Below are positions 6,519-10,236 of a stretch of 10,236 nt of DNA, one piece after another. The DNA comes from Polyrhizophydium stewartii. Taxonomy: Eukaryota; Chytridiomycota; Chytridiomycetes; Rhizophydiales. Below the pieces are notes generated by a model. It did no database searches. It saw nothing but the letters and a program-made list of their open reading frames with translations, and was not told where the DNA came from. The DNA lies in contig JADGIZ010000674.1 in assembly GCA_027604665.1 (NCBI GenBank), positions 1-10,236 on the forward strand, in the 5' to 3' direction. The translations under genes and the position numbers were made by a program. The first letter of the stretch is position 1, and each line of letters begins with the position of its first letter.

Positions 6519-9500
6519 CTACGGTGCGGCCTGAGCCATGCCGATCGGGATCTGGGCACCATTTGCCGCCGCCACACCAGGCGCCTCGCCGGCCTCGCCG
6601 ACGCCGGCGGCGCGCAGGTGCAGCTTGCCGTCGCGGTCTTCGGAAAAGTGCTGCTTGAGATACTTGGACAGCACGGGCAGCTCGCCAAAGTGCTGGCGCG
6701 CGACGAGATGCTTCTGCTGCACCTTGCCCACGAACTCGCTCGAGTACAGCTCGGTCGGGTCGGGCCGCCGGTCGTGCGTTGCGGCCTCGGCCTTGGTCAG
6801 CAGGATGCAGTTCCACGGGCTGAGCTCCTGTGCTGGGTCCCAGCGCGTCAAAATCAGCTCCTCCATGCTGCGGCTGCCGCTGATGGCGCTCTTGCGGTTC
6901 CAGATCACGTCGATGAGGTATCGCATGTCGCTCTCCTGCAGCAGCGCCATGGCGTTGTAGGCCATGTCGACCGGCATGCCGCTCGTCTTGCGCTTGATGG
7001 TCTCTTGGATGCGAATGAGCTTGAGCATGTCGCCATATGAAGAGTCATCCTTGCGCTGCGTCGCGAGGTTCTCCTTGGTTGTGCAGTCTTTGCACTTGCC
7101 CAGATGCTTCATCGTGGTGCTCAGGTAAAACTCGGTTGACGGCTTGTACTTTGTGCAGCCGCGGCAGTAGTACACTGCTGACTCGCGCTTCCAAGACTGT
7201 CCCGAGTCGGCAAACTGGGTGGCGGTGAGACGCAGCGTCACTATCAATGCGCCAGTATCGAATCGCAGCAGATACACGACTTTCCACGAGAATGTACCTT
7301 CTGATGCGAGGCCGCCTCGGGATTGAATTCTGGGGTGCGAATGAACTGCAGGAACAAGTTGCTGATGCGCTTGCGCAGTCCTTTGTGTTTGATTCCATGA
7401 TTTCAGCTGGCGTGCAGGCGGTGATGAGCCACAGCAACGCAACAGCGCGCACGCTCACCTTCAAGCGACGCGACGTCGCGGCCGCGGCTGACAAGATCGC
7501 CCTCGCGGTCAATCAGCTCCACGATCTCGCGCGTCAAGTTGCAGTCGAATTCCTTTACAGTGTACTTGACGTGAAGCAAGATCTGCAGCCGCTCGTCGAC
7601 AGAAAGCAGCGGCAAGTTCAGCGCGTGGAACAGGTCGCGCAGCTCGCGCGCGCGGATGGTGTTTGGCGTGTCGACGAGCACAATTGAGTCGTCAGAGCAG
7701 AGCCAGTGCTTTGGGGAGGCCATCTACATTGCAAAGTCAGCAACTGAAGGTCTACGCCGCACAAGCAGCTCGTGACCCACGCGCTCGAGCAGCCGCAGGA
7801 TCGCCCTTTCGCGGTTCTCGTCGTTGGCAGCAATCTTAAGCCGGTCGATCTTTTGGAGCAATGCGCTCTCTTGGTCAAGCAGATCCGCAAGCGCAGCGAG
7901 GCGTGCCGGTTCAGAGTAGTTCATGGAGTTGATGCGCGCCGTTTCTTGAATGCGCCAGTCTGCGGCCACAATCGTGTGCGTCAGCGACGCCGCGTCCTTT
8001 GGATCGCGTGCCGACTCCAGCCACTCACTTTCGAGTCCGTTGTAGAGGATCTCAAAGTCCTTTCCGGTTTTGGGATGTAGCCGGCTCTCAATGTCCTTCA
8101 ATCGCTTCTTCTCGGCCATCATCACACGCCGCTTGTCTTTCTGCAGACACGCGGGCAGCGTGTTAGCGCACGCTGCGCTCTGCAATCGAAGGCGGTCGTG
8201 CATTCGTCTCCTGCCTCGGCCATGGCCTTGATTCTGCGGTCGCGCTCCTCTCGCAGCCGCTGAGCTGCGCGCCTCGCAAACGTCTGGCGCACAAAGCACT
8301 GGATAATGATTGCTTTTTCAACTTGGATGTAGTGGAACTCGTCCGCCGATACATAGCGCTTGCCGTATTTGACATCGGCATCCGCAAGGCTGACGTAGCA
8401 GCCAGTCTTGGTCTGTGCATTGCGGCAGTCAGCAACGGCGTGCCGAGCTTGGCTCACGCTAAAGGCTCTGCACCATCTGCGTAGAAGTCTCTGCCACCGT
8501 CTGCGATTTGCGATTGCGGAGGAACTTTGTCTGGGTGTCCCGATGAAACTTTTCTCCTGCGAGCTGCGGCCATCTTTGATTGTGAGCATCTCCGATCGAT
8601 GCAGACTCTTCACAGCATCGCATCCACTGACCCGTGCGCGGATCTCTTGCGGCGTCAGGGTCTGCGTCTCGGCGTGAAAATACTCGACGCCCGTCTTCTT
8701 GTTGCGGAAGCCGCCGAGGTAGCGCTTGTTAAACCACTGCGTCAGGTTGCTCTTGATCACCTTGTGGTCAGCCGCCGTGGATGCGCCAATGTGCATGTCG
8801 TCAAAGTGAGACTCTGAGCAGGAGTTGGTCAGTTGAAAGAACCTGATTCAGTGCCAGTGTGCGCCAGATCATCGCACCATCGTCGTCGTCATCATCATCA
8901 TCATCATCATCATCATCGCCGAGATCGCTCTCGAAATCATGGCCATGATGGTCTTGAGCTGACTTGGCCGTGTCCGATATGTGGGTTACGGACGGTCCGT
9001 GCGCGCCGCTGTCGTCGCTGACGCTGGCTGCCGTTGCCGCGCCGGCGTCGCCGGAAGTGGACTCTGCGGCGACAACCTGCGATGCGACGGATGCTCCTGG
9101 CGCCTTGGCAGCATCGCCGATTGACGATCCGCCAACAGAATCAGCCGCATCGTCCTGCGGCTGGATAGCAACTGAGCTCTCTGCGCCGAGGGAGTCGGTT
9201 GTAGCGTCGGCAGGTGGCTGCTCGGCTGCGTGCGAGCCGAGAGACGACGCCATTGAGGCCGCGACTGGAGAGTCGGTCATAGGAAGTCCCGGATCAGCTC
9301 CGGCTGGCGCAGCGTCGCTTGTGCCGGTGGAAGGTTGGTCCCGCGATTCCACGCCTCCACCGCTCGCAGAGTTGAGCATGTCCTCGCCAGCCGACGTCAG
9401 AGCGCTCGCGGCGTCCGTGTTGGGCGACCTGGCCGGCAGGGTGTCGCTCTCGCGGCTCAGAGGCGCTGACTGCGCGGCCGATGCGGCCGCAGACGGGTCT

Positions 9501-9541
9501 GCCGATGCTTGCGAGCCCGCGTCGCTGAGATCGCCGTCCAT
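6519..9541 (-). CDS. IQUB-like flagellar (radial spoke) protein without a visible ubiquitin-like domain
   Basis: Eight exons give 845 residues: 9541..8878, 8813..8632, 8563..8474, 8412..8215, 8140..7781, 7723..7459, 7380..7298 and 7214..6519. The frames close exactly at all seven introns (57-83 bp). Residues 1-221 are Ser/Ala/Asp-rich and end in 13 Asp. The conserved part starts near 222 with [15 protein letters not shown] and tandem TQT motifs (270-312). It continues with TKTGCYVS and YVSADEFH, a full IQ motif ([11 protein letters not shown], 349-359) for calmodulin, a helical segment ([16 protein letters not shown]), the [16 protein letters not shown] and [12 protein letters not shown] blocks, [20 protein letters not shown], and a CxxC-x20-CxxC cluster (631-658). 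This order matches animal IQUB, a component of axonemal radial spoke RS1. The first Met after the neighbouring stop region was taken as the start, and the N-terminus is the least certain part. IQUB normally has a ubiquitin-like domain before the conserved part; none is visible here. Confidence 0.86.
7083..7166 (-). other. CxxC-x20-CxxC putative zinc-binding cluster in the IQUB-like protein
   Basis: Cys631, Cys634, Cys655 and Cys658 (YYCRGC and GKCKDC) form two CxxC pairs 20 residues apart, at the start of the last exon. The spacing suits a single zinc ion. A structural role is inferred. Confidence 0.55.
8141..8214 (-). other. Probable GC-AG intron in the IQUB-like gene
   Basis: The coding frame changes between the IQ-motif exon and the following helical exon, so an intron is needed. 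No usable GT donor exists, since the only GT would leave 31 bp and the wrong phase. A donor GAG|GCAGGA at 8214 with acceptor CTGCAG at 8141 gives 74 bp, phase 0. There is a CTAAC branch-like site about 20 bases from the acceptor, and the joined helix reads [18 protein letters not shown]. Confidence 0.6.
8474..8670 (-). other. Tandem TQT-type motifs (LC8 docking candidates)
   Basis: Across two exons the IQUB-like protein carries ETQT (8659-8670), RDTQT (8528-8542), KSQT (8498-8509) and STQM (8474-8485), spaced by about 8-20 residues. TQT flanked by charged residues is the classic binding signature of dynein light chain LC8. The last two are degenerate. Confidence 0.45.
8879..8917 (-). repeat. 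GAT/GAC microsatellite encoding 13 aspartates
   Basis: Nine perfect GAT codons (ATC x9 on the plus strand, 8891-8917) followed by GAC GAC GAC GAT give a run of 13 Asp at the end of exon 1 of the IQUB-like gene. The splice donor follows one base later. Confidence 0.85.
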
Positions 9542-9776
9542 TGCAGTTGCGAGCGGCGGCAAGATGGCGTCGTGCGGCCTCGCGCGGGACAAACACACAC
9601 ATCGCTCGCCGCAGCACGGCAGCTGGAGACACGGAATGCAAATCAGATAATATTGAGCTTGAGAAGCGGACGGGGGTGCGAAGAGGTGCGGCGCCGCCAG
9701 CGCGCGCGGCGCCAAGACGTGGGGCGAGCGCGCGGCGGCCGGCGGCCGGGCGGGTGGCGACAAACAGATGCGGCTC
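9542..9776. promoter_or_regulatory. Gap upstream of the IQUB-like gene
   Basis: This 235-bp stretch lies between the HIG1 gene stop and the IQUB-like start codon on the same strand. It should hold the 3' UTR of the first and the promoter and 5' UTR of the second. It contains a small AT-rich patch (about 9636-9660) in an otherwise GC-rich stretch and a short CA run (9591-9600). I looked for an RFX X-box, as expected for animal ciliary genes, and saw none. The IQUB-like frame stays open here, but the Arg/Pro/Cys-rich text does not look coding. Confidence 0.4.
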
Positions 9777-10154
9777 TCAGTGGGTGTCCTTGGCGGGTGC
9801 TTGGTTGACGACGCGCTCAAAGTGCGGGTCGATCTTGACGGGCTTTGGCGCCGCCGACGCAATCAGCGCCATGCCGGCGAAGCCCGCGAGCACCATTGCC
9901 TGAGCAATCATGCGCGAGTTGATGAGCTTCTGGGGCACGGCGATGTCGCGGCGCGAGAAGTTATATGCCAGCGACACGCCGACGGTGCCGAGCCACGTGT
10001 ATCCGAGCACAGAATACTTGTTCTCCATGACAAAGTGCTTGGCGCGCTCGTGCCACGGAGCGTCGTCGGCCGGCCTGGCAACCTGCTCGATCAGCTGCAG
10101 CTCGTCGGCGCGCGTGATCGAGAAGCGCTGCGCGCGGGCGCGGTCGGCGTGCAT
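9777..10154 (-). CDS. HIG1-domain respiratory supercomplex factor, Rcf2-like
   Basis: An uninterrupted 125-residue frame ends at the stop 9777-9779. Residues about 43-104 form a HIG1 domain: MENKYSVLGYTWLGTVGVSL gives the first membrane helix (about 47-65), a short loop follows, then KLINSRMIAQ begins the second helix (about 82-101). The lysine, arginine and AQ pattern fits Rcf1/Rcf2-type HIG1 proteins of the mitochondrial inner membrane, which associate with cytochrome c oxidase and bc1-oxidase supercomplexes. The residues just before the domain (WHERAKHFVMENKYS) resemble Rcf2 more than Rcf1. Yeast Rcf2 has an extra N-terminal membrane region that is absent here. It may be truly missing, or lie in exons beyond the window edge. 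An in-frame TGA lies about 57 bases upstream of this Met, so 10154 is the first possible Met of this exon. Confidence 0.8.
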   Translation of the reverse strand: MHADRARAQRFSITRADELQLIEQVARPADDAPWHERAKHFVMENKYSVLGYTWLGTVGVSLAYNFSRRDIAVPQKLINSRMIAQAMVLAGFAGMALIASAAPKPVKIDPHFERVVNQAPAKDTH

Positions 10155-10236
10155 GGCCGCGCGGTCTGTCGCCCGCGGAGGCCGCGTCAGCCGCCGGCGC
10201 TGCGCTCAGGCGCTCGCCGCGCCGCCGTGGATGCGC
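10155..10236. other. Window edge upstream of the HIG1 gene
   Basis: These 82 GC-rich bases hold no supported gene. Read on the minus strand they contain GCTGAC (branch-like) followed by GACAG, which could be the end of an intron leading into the HIG1 exon. Otherwise they are promoter or 5' UTR. Confidence 0.3.

Noticed and set aside
4570..6816. 748-codon open frame on the minus strand
   Set aside because: It lies antisense to the BAR-SH3 gene and across its promoter and the end of the IQUB-like gene. Its Arg/Ala/Val-rich text has no recognisable domain; it is a codon-bias shadow in GC-rich DNA.
8489..8580. Open frame [22 protein letters not shown] as IQUB coding sequence
   Set aside because: The shifted frame of the same bases gives KFHRDTQT and ETSTQM, which resemble the family and fit between two introns (8564..8631 and 8413..8473) with consistent phase.
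8846..8877. Read-through end of IQUB-like exon 1 ([12 protein letters not shown]...)
   Set aside because: Continuing past the poly-Asp run leads to a stop in the wrong frame. A 64-bp intron (8814..8877) with an ACTGAC branch site joins in phase to [10 protein letters not shown], which leads into the conserved LGGF block.
8964..9650. 228-codon plus-strand frame opposite the IQUB-like exon 1
   Set aside because: It is antisense to a Ser/Ala/Asp-rich region, which yields a mirror Ser/Ala-rich frame. It has no motif, no promoter evidence and overlaps a supported exon.
9542..9776. RFX X-box upstream of a ciliary gene
   Set aside because: I scanned for GTNRCC and RGYAAC half-sites in tandem and saw no credible pair.
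9542..9862. In-frame N-terminal extension of the IQUB-like protein
   Set aside because: The frame is open but overlaps the end of the HIG1 gene and reads as Arg/Pro/Cys-rich text. The Met at 9541 before an acidic Ser-rich stretch is the more likely start.
1..10236. Prokaryotic operon, prophage, CRISPR, tRNA or transposon content
   Set aside because: Genes are spliced and eukaryotic in type. I saw no cloverleaf, direct-repeat array, transposase motif or long terminal repeat.

Overview
The window looks like nuclear DNA of a zoosporic (flagellated) early-diverging fungus, such as a chytrid or blastoclad. It is GC-rich by eye. Genes are packed on both strands and carry short introns (57-131 bp) with GTGAGY-like donors and CTRAY-like branch points. 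The lineage call rests on a combination: a fungal-style BAR-SH3 protein opening with MSWKGF, an Rcf2-type HIG1 protein, and a relative of the ciliary protein IQUB, expected only where a motile 9+2 flagellum is kept. The call is inference; no database was searched.

Layout: (1) 1..207, + strand, the last exon of an unrecognised gene cut by the window edge. (2) 315..4790, - strand, three exons, a 1441-residue BUB1/MAD3-family spindle-checkpoint kinase with two KEN boxes, a TPR-like N-terminal domain, a GLEBS-like Bub3-binding segment, a CM1-like segment and a C-terminal kinase. It resembles the unduplicated 'MadBub' ancestor. (3) 5081..6408, + strand, two exons, a 398-residue N-BAR/SH3 protein of the Rvs167/Hob1/amphiphysin type. 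Genes 2 and 3 are divergent and share a 290-bp intergenic region with a 10-bp palindrome and a G-quadruplex-type run. (4) 6519..9541, - strand, eight exons, an 845-residue IQUB-like protein. Its seven introns are short, one is probably GC-AG, and reading frames change across several of them. (5) 9777..10154, - strand, a HIG1-domain protein of the Rcf2 type, possibly lacking 5' exons beyond the window.

The genes do not form a pathway: mitotic checkpoint, endocytosis/actin, flagellum and respiratory chain. I see no mobile element, tRNA, rRNA, CRISPR or virus-like sequence. The points most worth following are the undivided MadBub architecture, the IQUB-like protein that has apparently lost its ubiquitin-like domain and carries tandem TQT (LC8-type) motifs, the GC-AG intron, and the palindrome plus G4 motif in the divergent promoter.
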